Source: CAVVVS01 sp963751355 (lineage in GTDB: Bacteria; Bacteroidota; Ignavibacteria; Ignavibacteriales; Ignavibacteriaceae). Taken from it: a stretch of 64,000 nucleotides of DNA. The stretch lies in NCBI GenBank assembly GCA_963751355.1, contig CAVVVS010000135.1, forward strand, positions 1 through 64,000. Direction: 5' to 3'. The notes under the pieces were generated by a model, which searched no databases, had not been told where the DNA came from, and was given only the letters and a program-made list of their open reading frames with translations. The position numbers and the translations under genes were made by a program. Below, one piece after another: positions 29,625 to 39,566 of this stretch (positions are counted from its first letter, which is position 1; each line of letters opens with the position of its first letter).

Positions 29625-29912
29625 TTTATACTCCAATTTCGTAACGTCTGACCGATATATTATTTCTTCGATTTAGAATCACCTTTTTAATAGAGACCTT
29701 AGTGCTAGGTTTTAAATAATTTCGATCTTTTATTGTCTCTTTTCTTTACAGCCTAAACTTATTTTATTCTATACTGTTGATAAATCGGGGAAAACCTGAT
29801 AAGATGGGGGAAATGCCTGATACTTGATGAGATTATACTTGGTGTGAGCTAAATTGCGTTTCTGAGCCAAAAATAAAAGAAAACAAACCAAAAATATCTA
29901 TTCCCGGTTAGG

Positions 29913-32867
29913 GTGAATTGCATTATGAATAGAAAAACAAAAAACAATAAAATCGAAATAAAGATTGATGGAAATAAATTTCCGGCGCTTATTGTAAGTA
30001 GAAAGAATTTGACTATAATTCGTTCAAACTTTGCGTCGGAGAAGTTTCTGGGTAAACTGGATTTTGAGAAAATGCGTATTAACAAATTACTCGCTTTTCA
30101 AAGTCAAAAGCTTATAATGAAAATGCGAGCTGGTGAATTGGTACAAACTTCATTTACGGCAATGTTTCAGAAAAAAGTTATATCGGGAATCATAAACTCA
30201 ATCGAATATGATAATTTGCCTGCGTACTTGATTAGTTTTTCGAGCGCGGAAAATGATTCTACAAAAAGTCTAAAGCAGTCTAACCAAACGGATTGGCTTG
30301 ATGTTTATAAAAAAACTATAAATTCGCAAAAACTTTGCATTGTATTATTTGAAATCAATTCCGGTAAAATAATCGATGCTAACGCTTTATTTTACAAACA
30401 GTTTAAGATATCATCAAATGGTTTAAGCCGAAGAAAAATTAGTAGCTTTTTCGATAATACTGATTTAATTAAAAACATAGCTGATCTTTTACCTGAAAAA
30501 ATCGGAGCAAGTACTTCTCATGAAAATGTAACTATGAAATCCAAAGGCAAAGTTAGACTTACTGCTAACTTGGAATTTATTAGGATTGATGATAGTGAAA
30601 AGTGCGCGCTGATTATTAGAAAAGTAAATAAATCCTTAAAAATAAATGATGAAATTACTAAATTTTCTGCCGTATGGGAGTCGATAGAAGATTGTGTTAT
30701 TGTAACTTCTACAGAGGGTGAAGTTCTAAGTTGGAATAAAGGTGCTGCAAAACTATACGGCTATAGGGCTTCAGAAATGATTGGGAAATCGCTCTCTCTG
30801 ATTTTCCCCCGGAGCTCCCGAAATGAGTTTATTGAAATTATTGATAAAATGAAACGGGGTAAGAAAGTAATCAATTTAGAATCAAAAAGACAAAACAAAA
30901 AAGGAGAAATAATTGATGTATTAACTTCTGTTATCCCTGTAAAAGATTCAAAAGGAAGATTTACCGCAATTTATTCATTGACTAGGAATCTTACTCCACA
31001 CAAAAACATTATGGAGAAATTAAAAGAAACCCGGGAAATGTATCGTGATTTAGTTGAGTTGTCACCTAACATAATTGGTATTTATCAAAAGGGCAAAATA
31101 GTCTTTCTTAATCCTGCCGGATTAAAAGCTTGGGGCGTTAAATCTATAAAACCTTTGCAAAACAAGAATCTAAACGAAATCTTGCATCCCGATGATCAAT
31201 CTTTATTTAGAATTAAGGGCAAAAAATTACATAAGGGCGAATATGTGTTTCATGGAGAAATGAGAATATTCAAAATGAATGGTTCAATAATGCGACTGGA
31301 TATTTCGTTAAAGATTTTCCATTATAGGGGGAAAAATGCTTTATTATTTGTTGCTAAAGATATATCGAAGAAAAAAGAAATTGAAGAAGAAAAGGCAAGA
31401 CTTTTATCTGTTACCAAGCGATACGCGATTGAATTAGATGCCGTTTTTGAATGTATACCGGACGCGGTTTTTATGGGCGATGAAAATGGAATTAAGAGGG
31501 CTAATAAAAAATTGCTGAAACTTTATGGATGCAAATCATTTAAAGAATTTAGTAATAGTCATGTAAAACTTTTTAATATTAAAGATGCTCAAACAAAAGA
31601 ACCCTTAAAACAGGGGGATGATGTCTTTTCTAAGGCTTTGAAAGGAATAAGTTCGGTTAAGGAAATAATATTAACTGATGCTAAAACAAATAAAGAGAAG
31701 GTGATTCGCACTGCCGGCGCTCCCATAATATTGGAAAATAAAATTATTGCTGCTGTTGTTATAAATTCGGATATTTCAGAAAGGAAACGTATAGAAAATG
31801 CTGTTTCTGAAAGTGAAAAAAAGTATAAAGCTCTTATAGAACAATCTTTTGACGGAATTGCTTTAATTCATGTTGACGGCACGATCGTTATGTGGAATTC
31901 CAGGTTTGCGTTTTTGTTGGGTTATCGAAAGGAAGATATCTATAATATGAACTTCCTCTCAAATGATTCTTTGGGACACCATGATTTTAATACTAATAAA
32001 GAGTTCTCAAGTCAGATTGGTAAAACTTTACAGTTTGAATCTAAAATAAGAAGAAAAGATGAAAGCTATTTTCCTGCTGAAATTAGAATAAGGGTTGTAG
32101 ATGATGGCTTAATAATGTGGGTTATTCGTGATATCACTGAGCGTAAAGCTTCTGAGGAAATGAGGGATAAGTTGTTTAATCGTTTGGTGGAAGCTCAAAG
32201 TATTATGAAAACCTTATCCGGACGTTTGATTCAAGTCCAGGAAACTGAAAGAAAAAATATTTCTAGGGAATTGCATGATGAAATTGGGCAGTTACTTACG
32301 GCAATAAAAATTGATATATTAAATGTTACAAATTCTCTTAAATCTAAAAAAGCCGTTGAACAACTTAAGGAGAGTGTTCAACTGGTAGAAGAGACGTTAA
32401 ATAATGTTAGAGAATTAGCGTTAAAACTACGTCCTTCGATCTTGGATGATCTGGGGCTTATGGCTGCTGTAAGATGGTTCCTTGATAAACAAGCTCAAAG
32501 AACAGGTATAAATGCTAAGGTTATACAAGGTAATTTAGATGAAAAATTAAGTATAGAGTTGCAGATAACTTGTTATAGAATTATTCAGGAAGCTGTGACA
32601 AATATTATTAAACATGCAAAAGCACAGAATGTATCGGTTGAATTAGCTATAAAAGCAAATGATCTTCATTTAATTATAACTGATGATGGTATTGGCTATG
32701 ATGTGAATGCTGCAAGGCTAAATGCTGTAAGCGGATATAGCATGGGCGTGCTTGGAATGCAGGAGAGAGCTGAGTTAGTTGGGGGATGGCTTGATATATA
32801 TTCTTCACCCGGGAAAGGCACAAAAGTATATGCCATATTTCCGTTAAAGGTATCTTCCCAAAAGTGA
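29913..32867 (+). CDS. Multi-PAS sensor histidine kinase (NarL/HisKA_3 type)
   Basis: Cytoplasmic sensor kinase of 984 residues without membrane segments. Several PAS domains follow one another (about 120-220, 250-370 with WESIEDCVIVTSTEGEVLSW, 385-500, 525-640, and 650-755 with YKALIEQSFDGIALIHVDGT). Then come the HisKA_3 dimerisation domain, with the phosphorylated His in RKNISRELHDEIGQLLTA (about residue 788), and a HATPase_c domain (AVTNIIKHAKAQ, DDGIGYD, GVLGMQERAELVGG). The start is GTG 29913 or ATG 29925; neither has a clear ribosome-binding site. A response regulator of the matching class follows 24 bp downstream, so they form a two-component pair. The signal is unknown. Confidence 0.92.
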   Translation: MNCIMNRKTKNNKIEIKIDGNKFPALIVSRKNLTIIRSNFASEKFLGKLDFEKMRINKLLAFQSQKLIMKMRAGELVQTSFTAMFQKKVISGIINSIEYDNLPAYLISFSSAENDSTKSLKQSNQTDWLDVYKKTINSQKLCIVLFEINSGKIIDANALFYKQFKISSNGLSRRKISSFFDNTDLIKNIADLLPEKIGASTSHENVTMKSKGKVRLTANLEFIRIDDSEKCALIIRKVNKSLKINDEITKFSAVWESIEDCVIVTSTEGEVLSWNKGAAKLYGYRASEMIGKSLSLIFPRSSRNEFIEIIDKMKRGKKVINLESKRQNKKGEIIDVLTSVIPVKDSKGRFTAIYSLTRNLTPHKNIMEKLKETREMYRDLVELSPNIIGIYQKGKIVFLNPAGLKAWGVKSIKPLQNKNLNEILHPDDQSLFRIKGKKLHKGEYVFHGEMRIFKMNGSIMRLDISLKIFHYRGKNALLFVAKDISKKKEIEEEKARLLSVTKRYAIELDAVFECIPDAVFMGDENGIKRANKKLLKLYGCKSFKEFSNSHVKLFNIKDAQTKEPLKQGDDVFSKALKGISSVKEIILTDAKTNKEKVIRTAGAPIILENKIIAAVVINSDISERKRIENAVSESEKKYKALIEQSFDGIALIHVDGTIVMWNSRFAFLLGYRKEDIYNMNFLSNDSLGHHDFNTNKEFSSQIGKTLQFESKIRRKDESYFPAEIRIRVVDDGLIMWVIRDITERKASEEMRDKLFNRLVEAQSIMKTLSGRLIQVQETERKNISRELHDEIGQLLTAIKIDILNVTNSLKSKKAVEQLKESVQLVEETLNNVRELALKLRPSILDDLGLMAAVRWFLDKQAQRTGINAKVIQGNLDEKLSIELQITCYRIIQEAVTNIIKHAKAQNVSVELAIKANDLHLIITDDGIGYDVNAARLNAVSGYSMGVLGMQERAELVGGWLDIYSSPGKGTKVYAIFPLKVSSQK

Positions 32868-32891
32868 TTTTTAATTAGGCAGGGAAATATT

Positions 32892-33563
32892 ATGAATGAT
32901 ATTAAAATAGTTTTAGCAGATGATCACACGCTAATTAGAGCTGGAATTAAGCAGTTGATAGAAAAAATTAGAGGTGTGGAAGTAGTTGCCGAAGCTTCAA
33001 ATGGTAGAGAGGCTATTGAAAAAGTAATGGAATTTTCGCCGGATATTCTTTTACTGGATATTGCTATGAGTGAGTTAAACGGACTCGAAGTAGCAGAAAG
33101 ACTAACCAGGGATTTCCCTTTAATTTCCATTATAATCCTTTCTATGCATGCAAATGAAGAATATGTTTTGCAAGCTCTCAAATCAGGAGCTTCAGGTTAT
33201 CTTGTAAAGGATTCTGCACCAAACGAGCTGGAAATAGCCATTAATGCTGTAATTAGAGGAGAAACATATCTGAGTCCGTCTATTTCTAAAAATCTTGTAA
33301 ATGATTATTTGAGGCGTATTAGTGAAGTTCCCGGTGAACAAACTGAAGAAACAAATATCTTTGTACAGCTGACTTCCAGGCAAAGGGAAATTCTGCAGCT
33401 TATCGCTGAAGGTAATGCCACTAAGGAAATTGCCTCTAAATTAAATGTAAGTATTAAAACTGTTGAAACCCACAGAGCTAAGATTATGGAACGTTTGGGA
33501 ATTCATAATGTTCCCGGATTGGTGCGGTATGCAATTCGCGCTGGTATTATATCGTCCCAATAA
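32892..33563 (+). CDS. NarL/FixJ-family response regulator
   Basis: Transcription factor of 223 residues. The receiver domain (1-120) has the acidic pair in VLADDHTLIRAG, the phosphoacceptor Asp in DILLLDIAMSELNG, and the conserved Lys in YLVKDSAP. The LuxR-type helix-turn-helix (about 155-220) reads LTSRQREILQLIAEGNATKE, then KTVETHRAKIMERLGI. It lies 24 bp after the multi-PAS kinase and has a good ribosome-binding site (caggga), so it is the natural partner of that kinase. Its target promoters are not known. Confidence 0.93.
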   Translation: MNDIKIVLADDHTLIRAGIKQLIEKIRGVEVVAEASNGREAIEKVMEFSPDILLLDIAMSELNGLEVAERLTRDFPLISIIILSMHANEEYVLQALKSGASGYLVKDSAPNELEIAINAVIRGETYLSPSISKNLVNDYLRRISEVPGEQTEETNIFVQLTSRQREILQLIAEGNATKEIASKLNVSIKTVETHRAKIMERLGIHNVPGLVRYAIRAGIISSQ

Positions 33564-33849
33564 CTTCTGTTTTGAACTATAATTCAAAATGCTTTCAATT
33601 TTACACTTTTTAATTTCTAATTCCTCCACCTTACCTCACTAACCTCTTTAAACCAAATCAGTTAGACCTACAAATCTCCTTCTTAAACTCATCATTTTAC
33701 TATATCAATAGCAATAAATAGAAACTATTTAAGGCCTTTTCCTACAAAGTATCAGGCATTCCCTTATTGTTCTGCGGGATAATTAGCAATAGCTTTGGAA
33801 CAAGTAATTTTGCATAACCCCGGAATCATTTTTTAACATAGAGGGAAGG

Positions 33850-34218
33850 ATGAAAGCTTTGAAAATTTTATTGGTTGATGATAATAACCGTTTTAGGAAT
33901 TCGGCACTAAGGTATTTGGATTCTAATCTTAGATATGAATACTTAGTTTGGGCCTCGTCCGGTGAAGAGGCAATTGAAAAAGTTGAAACATACAAGCCTG
34001 ATTTAATAATTATCGATATTGCCATGACTGGTATGAATGGATTAGATACAACCAAGCTGATCAGAACTAAAAACAGCACGGTTAAAATAATAATTTTAAC
34101 TATAAATAATGACCAGATTTACCATGATAAAGCTCTGGAAGCGGGCGCAAATGCTTTTATTTCGAAGCCGGAATTTGCTTCTATGGTAGTCCCAAAAGTA
34201 AAAGAAATATTTTCTTAA
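33850..34218 (+). CDS. Stand-alone receiver-domain response regulator
   Basis: A 122-residue CheY-like receiver without an output domain. The acidic residues (LLVDDNNRFRNS), the phosphoacceptor Asp in LIIIDIAMTGMNGLD and the Lys in AFISKPEF are all present. A strong ribosome-binding site (gaggga) lies 5 bases before the ATG. It lies 287 bp after the NarL-type regulator on the same strand and may relay phosphate in the same pathway, which is inference. Confidence 0.9.
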   Translation: MKALKILLVDDNNRFRNSALRYLDSNLRYEYLVWASSGEEAIEKVETYKPDLIIIDIAMTGMNGLDTTKLIRTKNSTVKIIILTINNDQIYHDKALEAGANAFISKPEFASMVVPKVKEIFS

Positions 34219-34224
34219 TGGCTA

Positions 34225-35178
34225 TTATTTATTAATGCTTAGAGAAATTTCTTTGAAACTATCTAGTGTTAACTTTAATCCCTCTTTAAAGTTAATTTTT
34301 GGTGAATAGTTAATATGCTTTTGGGCAAGTGCAATATCAGCGTAAGAATGTTTTACATCGCCCTGTCTGGGATTATCATAGACAGGTTTAATATTCTTAT
34401 CAGTTAAGACATTTAATTGTTCTATTAATTCATTTAATGTAATTCTTTCATGTGCCGCGCAATTCATTACTAAACATGATTCTTCACTCGTCATGGCTAG
34501 GAAATTACCTTCTGCTACATTGGATACGTAAGTAAAATCTCTGCTTTGCGTTCCGTCTCCAAAAATAACAGGACTTTCATCCTTCAGAAAAGATTTAATA
34601 AATTTGGGAATAACAGCGGAATATTGAGAGTCGGGATCCTGTTTTGGACCGAATACATTAAAATATCTTAAAACAGTTGTTTCAAGATCAAACAAATTAG
34701 CAAAAACTTTGCAATAATTTTCTCCGGTTAGTTTGGATACCGCATAAGGAGAAAGGGGATTCGAATTCATCGATTCTTTTTTCGGTAATTCTTCGGTATT
34801 TCCGTAAACTGAAGAAGATGAAGCAAAAACGATACGTTGTACGCTTAATTCTCTTGCGGCTTGAAGAATGTTTAAAGTGCCGTTTACATTTACCTGGTTA
34901 GTTGTAATTGGATCTGAAATTGATCTTGGTACTGAGGGAAGAGCTGCTTGATGCAAAACAAAGTTTACTCCTCTCATGATACTTTTCAAATGATCAAAGT
35001 TTCTAATATCTTCTTCATGAAATTCAATATCATTTAAGAATTCTGAAATATTTTCTTTCCTGCCTGTAGACAAATCATCAATTACCTTTACGCTGTAATC
35101 TTCATCTAACAGTTTCTTTACAATATGGGAGCCTATAAATCCTGCGCCCCCGGTAACAAGTACTTTCCCTCTAGCCAT
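34225..35178 (-). CDS. NAD-dependent UDP-sugar epimerase (GalE/WbpP/TviC-like)
   Basis: Cytoplasmic short-chain dehydrogenase-type epimerase of 317 residues, expected to epimerise C4 of a UDP-sugar (UDP-GlcNAc/GalNAc or their uronic acids). The Rossmann motif GGAGFIGSHIVKKLL is at the N-terminus, the catalytic Ser and Tyr-x3-Lys are in ASSSSVYG and SPYAVSKLTGEN, and RYFNVFGPKQDPDSQYSAV is typical of the WbpP/TviC branch. A ribosome-binding site (aggg) is near the ATG. It lies just downstream of the nucleotide-sugar dehydrogenase (30 bp), so the two form an operon for an exopolysaccharide or O-antigen precursor. The exact substrate is not readable. Confidence 0.9.
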   Translation of the reverse strand: MARGKVLVTGGAGFIGSHIVKKLLDEDYSVKVIDDLSTGRKENISEFLNDIEFHEEDIRNFDHLKSIMRGVNFVLHQAALPSVPRSISDPITTNQVNVNGTLNILQAARELSVQRIVFASSSSVYGNTEELPKKESMNSNPLSPYAVSKLTGENYCKVFANLFDLETTVLRYFNVFGPKQDPDSQYSAVIPKFIKSFLKDESPVIFGDGTQSRDFTYVSNVAEGNFLAMTSEESCLVMNCAAHERITLNELIEQLNVLTDKNIKPVYDNPRQGDVKHSYADIALAQKHINYSPKINFKEGLKLTLDSFKEISLSINK

Positions 35179-35208
35179 TTATCACCCTAATAATTTTTAT
35201 AATACTAT

Positions 35209-36501
35209 TTATAACCTGTCATTTACTATTTTTCTGTCCAAAATTCCTTTAACATCATAAACTACTGCTCCGTTATTTTTAAGAAATTGATAGTTCATAT
35301 CATTGAATTTATCGTGCGCAACTGCAAGTACAACACCTTCGTATTTTACATCTTTTAATTTTTTGTGATCGGTTATAATTTTCAAATTATATTCTTTGTA
35401 AACCTCTGCTTTATCTGCCCACGGATCAAACACATCAACATTACAACCAAAATCTTTCAATTCAGTAATTATATCTACTACCTTTGAGTTTCTAATGTCC
35501 GGACAATTTTCTTTGAAAGTAATTCCTAAAACTAATACCTTTGAATTACTTATCTTATAACCTTTCTTTATCATCTGCTTTACTAATTGATTGGCTATAA
35601 ATGAGCCCATCTCATCATTTAATCTTCTACCGGCTAATATTATTTCCGGGTGGTAACCCAGTTTAACTGCTTTGTGAGTTAGGTAGTATGGGTCAACTCC
35701 TATGCAATGCCCGCCAACTAAGCCGGGTTTGAATTTTAAGAAATTCCACTTTGTTCCCGCAGCTTCAAGCACATCCAGGGTATCAATTTTCATTAAACTA
35801 AAAAGTTTTGCCAGCTCATTTACAAATGCAATATTAATATCCCTCTGCGCATTTTCTATTACTTTTGCTGCTTCTGCTACTTTTATTGAAGGTGCTAAAT
35901 GAACTCCGGCTGTAATTATACTGCTGTACAAATCAAAAAGAATTTTAGCTATTTTTGAATTGCTTCCGCTAACGATTTTCTTAATAGTATTCACTCGATG
36001 TTCTTTGTCCCCCGGATTTATCCTCTCCGGGCTATAGCCGCAAAAGAAATCTGTGTTAAATTTTAATCCGCTGAATTTTTCTAAGACCGGAACACAATCT
36101 TCTTCTGTACAGCCTGGATAAACAGTTGATTCGTAAACTACAATATTATCTTTTCTCAATACTTTTCCGACAGACTCGCTGGCTTTAATTAAAGGAGTTA
36201 AATCAGGTCTCTTAAATGAATCAACAGGTGTAGGCACTGTTACTATAAATACGTCAATATTTTTTAGCTTTTTAAGATCGCTTGTAAAAGAGAGATTTTT
36301 GGATTGTTTTAATTCATCGGAAGTAACTTCTAATGTTCTATCTTTAAATTTTTGAAGTTCTTTAATGCGAGCTTCATTGATATCAAATCCGGTAACATTA
36401 AATTTCTTACCGAATTCAACAGCTAGCGGTAGTCCGACATAACCTAGACCAATGATGCACAAATTTAACCGGTTGTTTTTAAGCTTATCGCTTAAGTTCA
36501 T
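35209..36501 (-). CDS. UDP-N-acetyl-hexosamine 6-dehydrogenase (WbpA/TviB-like)
   Basis: Nucleotide-sugar dehydrogenase of 430 residues that would oxidise C6 of a UDP-(N-acetyl)hexose to the uronic acid with NAD+. The N-terminal Rossmann motif reads CIIGLGYVGLPLAVEFG. The catalytic cysteine is in VGGHCIGVDPYYLTHKA, and the C-terminal UDP-binding domain has LGITFKENCPDIRNSKV. The pattern is nearer the TviB/WbpO UDP-GalNAc/GlcNAc dehydrogenases than UDP-glucose dehydrogenase. A good ribosome-binding site (ttgagg) precedes the ATG at 36501. It is the first gene of a two-gene operon with the epimerase, a pair like tviB-tviC for aminouronic acid precursors. Confidence 0.9.
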   Translation of the reverse strand: MNLSDKLKNNRLNLCIIGLGYVGLPLAVEFGKKFNVTGFDINEARIKELQKFKDRTLEVTSDELKQSKNLSFTSDLKKLKNIDVFIVTVPTPVDSFKRPDLTPLIKASESVGKVLRKDNIVVYESTVYPGCTEEDCVPVLEKFSGLKFNTDFFCGYSPERINPGDKEHRVNTIKKIVSGSNSKIAKILFDLYSSIITAGVHLAPSIKVAEAAKVIENAQRDINIAFVNELAKLFSLMKIDTLDVLEAAGTKWNFLKFKPGLVGGHCIGVDPYYLTHKAVKLGYHPEIILAGRRLNDEMGSFIANQLVKQMIKKGYKISNSKVLVLGITFKENCPDIRNSKVVDIITELKDFGCNVDVFDPWADKAEVYKEYNLKIITDHKKLKDVKYEGVVLAVAHDKFNDMNYQFLKNNGAVVYDVKGILDRKIVNDRL

Positions 36502-36722
36502 AAATTACCTCAATGAGAATGGTTAGACATTGAGGGGAATACTAAGATTGAGAATAAGTGCGAATCTAGAAATTCCCCTTTTTAGAAACTTTGATTTCTA
36601 ATTTCGCTTAAGATATATAAAAATTTATTTAAATAGTAGGAAAAATAATTAATACTTAAACTATTACACTCCCGTGTGATATAAGCCTGATAATAGCGCC
36701 GATAAGAGCAACTGAACTATTT

Positions 36723-37874
36723 TTATTTTAACCAAAAACCAATTGCTACACCGAGAAAAGTAGCGATTGCATATCCCAAAGTTCCGCAAAGTACAGCCGG
36801 AATTACCAATTCGTCCCATTTCCTTGCAACTGCCATTGCTGCCGCAGTCGTCGGTCCTCCCATATTAGCATTTGAGGCAATAACAATTTCGCCTAAATCT
36901 AATTTTAATAATTTACCGGCTCCCAAAATAAAGAGCAAATGAAACATAAGAATTAGCGCTGCAAAAACGAATAATATGGGTCCGTATTTTAGAACGATTA
37001 GTATATTGGCGCTTGCACCGATAACGGCAAAGAAAACTTGCATTAACATTGTTCCGATTCTGTCGGCTTTACTAAGTTTTCCCATTTGTTTTGGGAATAA
37101 AGTAGCCACAACTATTATAATTGCCGTAATAATTAAAATTGCACTTCCTTTTAACCCGATAAAATCTTGTCCCCAATATCCGATTGCGCAAATTGTAAGG
37201 CCTATCGCAATTGAAATTGTCATATTAACTATACTAAAATCACTATCATTATCTGATTTGGATAACTTAGACGAATTATCAACTAACTTCGCGTTATCAT
37301 CATGCTTGGTAGGAAATATTTTTTTTAACAAGCCGACTGAAGGCAAAGCAAAGAGTATTAGAAAATAAACCGTCATAACAAGATTATCCGCTGCCACGCC
37401 TGCAGCAATTAAATTTGGTGAATTTAACTTGAGCGCTTCTGAGGCTGCAACAAAATTCATAGAACCGCCAATATATGTAGAACAGAATATGCCGGCTAAT
37501 TTCCAACCTTCGGGACCTAGATTAATTACTTCAAAAGCAATTATAGTTCCTATTATTGTACCTATTGCTCCAAGAAAAAATGCAATTAATGTTGGGCCCG
37601 CCTCTTTGATAATTCTTCTAAGATCAGCTTTAAATAAAAGAAGGGGAATGGCTAAAGGAACTAAATAAGACCATACAATATCGTAAGCGGGAGCTTGGGT
37701 TGGAATAATTGATAAATTTGAAAGTATAAAACCGAGAACAATCGTAATTACAACCGCGGAAATTTTAGAACCCCATTTCGTTCTTTCAGCCCAAAGTCCA
37801 AATGCAGCAGTGATGAATAAAATTGACCAAATCATCCAGTTGTTTTCCGGAGAGATTAATGATGTGCCGTTCAT
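36723..37874 (-). CDS. DUF819-family membrane protein
   Basis: Integral membrane protein of 383 residues with about ten hydrophobic helices. It matches the DUF819 family, whose members resemble secondary transporters. Typical segments are YLVPLAIPLLLFKADLRRII, the glycine-rich GTYIGGSMNFVAASEAL-like stretch (CSTYIGGSMNFVAA) and ASNANMGGPTTAAAMAVA near the C-terminus. The two GGS/GGP re-entrant-like loops suggest a transport path, although substrates are not established. A MITE-like hairpin lies 43 bp upstream of its start. Single gene, intact. Confidence 0.88.
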   Translation of the reverse strand: MNGTSLISPENNWMIWSILFITAAFGLWAERTKWGSKISAVVITIVLGFILSNLSIIPTQAPAYDIVWSYLVPLAIPLLLFKADLRRIIKEAGPTLIAFFLGAIGTIIGTIIAFEVINLGPEGWKLAGIFCSTYIGGSMNFVAASEALKLNSPNLIAAGVAADNLVMTVYFLILFALPSVGLLKKIFPTKHDDNAKLVDNSSKLSKSDNDSDFSIVNMTISIAIGLTICAIGYWGQDFIGLKGSAILIITAIIIVVATLFPKQMGKLSKADRIGTMLMQVFFAVIGASANILIVLKYGPILFVFAALILMFHLLFILGAGKLLKLDLGEIVIASNANMGGPTTAAAMAVARKWDELVIPAVLCGTLGYAIATFLGVAIGFWLK

Positions 37875-37916
37875 TGTTGCCTTAGCTTTTTTGAAGTGTC
37901 GAATGAAAATAATTAT

Positions 37917-38045
37917 TAACTCATGTTACGCAAAACGGTCATTCTGAATGAAATGAAGAATCTCAAGGTTTCGATTTTTACAAATTTATGAGATATTTCA
38001 CTTCGTTCAATATGACCAAAACATATACTTGCGTAACATGAGTTA
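37917..38045 (-). mobile_element. MITE-like hairpin element, copy 1
   Basis: A non-coding element of about 129 bp with 17-bp perfect terminal inverted repeats (TAACTCATGTTACGCAA and its complement). The interior arms also pair: GGTCAT..TGAA.GAA.TGAA..ATCTCA occurs on both sides, so the whole element can fold into one long imperfect hairpin. A second copy, inverted, lies at 60747-60871 and differs by only one base (C versus T near 37937) over the shared length. The two copies plus terminal repeats indicate recent mobilisation by a transposase not encoded here. Confidence 0.85.
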
Positions 38046-38095
38046 TTAATTAAATCTAAGGCAATACTTCAATTCAAATTAAATATTTTGGCTTT

Positions 38096-39556
38096 TTATT
38101 TTAATAACAACATCTTCTTGACGGTTTTATAATTTTGTTTACCGTCAACAGAATTTGCAATTAAAGAGTAATAATAAATTCCCGATGATAATTGAGAAGC
38201 ATTAAAATTAATATTATGATTCCCGGCAGATTCCACTCCGCTGACTAATTTTTTAACCTCACTGCCCAGCGTATTATATATTACAATACTTATGTTACTT
38301 TCAACAGGTAAAGAATAATTTATCACAGTGCTTGGGTTAAATGGATTAGGATAATTCTGTGATAAATTAAATGATTCAGGTAAATCAATTTTAACGTTTA
38401 TTATATTTGAATATTCATAATTCCCTGCTAGATCAATTTGTTTAAGTCTGTACTCCAATTTCCCTGAAGGAGCTTTTTTATCTTGAAATGAATATTTTTT
38501 AACGGAATTAGTACTTCCATAACCTGGTATAAAGCCAATACTCTCCCAATTTTGAATCTTTAATTGTTCATTTTTAATTGTTCTTTGAACTTCAAATCCG
38601 TAATTGTTTTTTTCTGTACTTGTTGACCATTTTAACATCACTAAATTTCCGTCTGTCTTTGCGCTGAAAGATACAAGTTCAACCGGCAAAGCATTTGTCC
38701 AATCAATATTAACACCGATGGGATAGTTTAAACCTGACAAAATTTGTGATTCATTTGAGCCGTTTATATCTGCAATCGAAACTGAATTATTTAATACATC
38801 GCTCCAGAATATTTTATTTTGCGAGTTATCAACTGTTATACCTCTTGCGCTGCCCGAAGTAAGACTATCAAGTGAAACAATGTTAGAGCCGGAAAGATCA
38901 GACTGCATAATTTTGTTAGTTCCGAAATCAACCCAGAATAATTTATGATTCTTAAGATCGACAGTAATACCGCTTACCTGATCCAAACCCGAAACAACAT
39001 CGGAAACAGAACTTCCGTCAAGATTGCAGCGGCGAATTCTCTTAGCGCCCAAACCATTTTCACTATAGTAAATCTGGTTATTAATTAAATCAATAGAAAT
39101 ACCGACAGGTGCATTTAATCCGCTTAAAATATCCGTAACTCCGCTTCCGTCGAAATTAGCGGAACGAAGTTTATCGGAGCCGTTTTCAACCCAGTAAATC
39201 TTTTTATTAGATTCATCAACTGCAATCCCGCGTGGTCCGTCGACTCCGTTCGAAGAATTGTTTAATATAACTGAAGCGCTTGATCCATCAACGTTTGCTT
39301 TATATATTTCATTCGTTAATACATTTGTATAAAACATAATACCGCTGCTCAGATCAATTGCAATTCCATAAAGTCCTGTTGATCCGTTTAGAAGCGTAGA
39401 CAGATTTGCCCCGGTAAAGTCAGATGATTGTACTGCGCCGTTTTGATTATTTGCGAAATAAACATTTTGTGCATTTGCCGACGATATACAAATGACCAAA
39501 ACTAACGCTGCGATTATTGTGTGAATCTTTTTTAATATTTTCATTTTAAGGCTCAT
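38096..39556 (-). CDS. Secreted YWTD-type beta-propeller protein with T9SS sorting domain
   Basis: Exported protein of about 486 residues. The start is placed at ATG 39556 (or 39544), just before the signal peptide MKILKKIHTIIAALVLV...ANAQ. The longer frame to 39607 would overlap the upstream gene and hide the signal. Five or more LDL-receptor-like YWTD repeats (GIMFYTNVLTNEIYKANVDG, KIYWVENGSDKL, IYYSENGLG, LFWVDFGTNKI, IFWSDVLNNSV) form a six-bladed propeller (about 30-270). A linker follows, then the T9SS type A domain (NLSQNYPNPFNPSTVINY ... KKMLLLK). The start lies 10 bases after the tail-collar gene stop, so they are one operon. Surface binding is inferred. Confidence 0.85.
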   Translation of the reverse strand: MSLKMKILKKIHTIIAALVLVICISSANAQNVYFANNQNGAVQSSDFTGANLSTLLNGSTGLYGIAIDLSSGIMFYTNVLTNEIYKANVDGSSASVILNNSSNGVDGPRGIAVDESNKKIYWVENGSDKLRSANFDGSGVTDILSGLNAPVGISIDLINNQIYYSENGLGAKRIRRCNLDGSSVSDVVSGLDQVSGITVDLKNHKLFWVDFGTNKIMQSDLSGSNIVSLDSLTSGSARGITVDNSQNKIFWSDVLNNSVSIADINGSNESQILSGLNYPIGVNIDWTNALPVELVSFSAKTDGNLVMLKWSTSTEKNNYGFEVQRTIKNEQLKIQNWESIGFIPGYGSTNSVKKYSFQDKKAPSGKLEYRLKQIDLAGNYEYSNIINVKIDLPESFNLSQNYPNPFNPSTVINYSLPVESNISIVIYNTLGSEVKKLVSGVESAGNHNINFNASQLSSGIYYYSLIANSVDGKQNYKTVKKMLLLK

Positions 39557-39566
39557 TAAAATATTC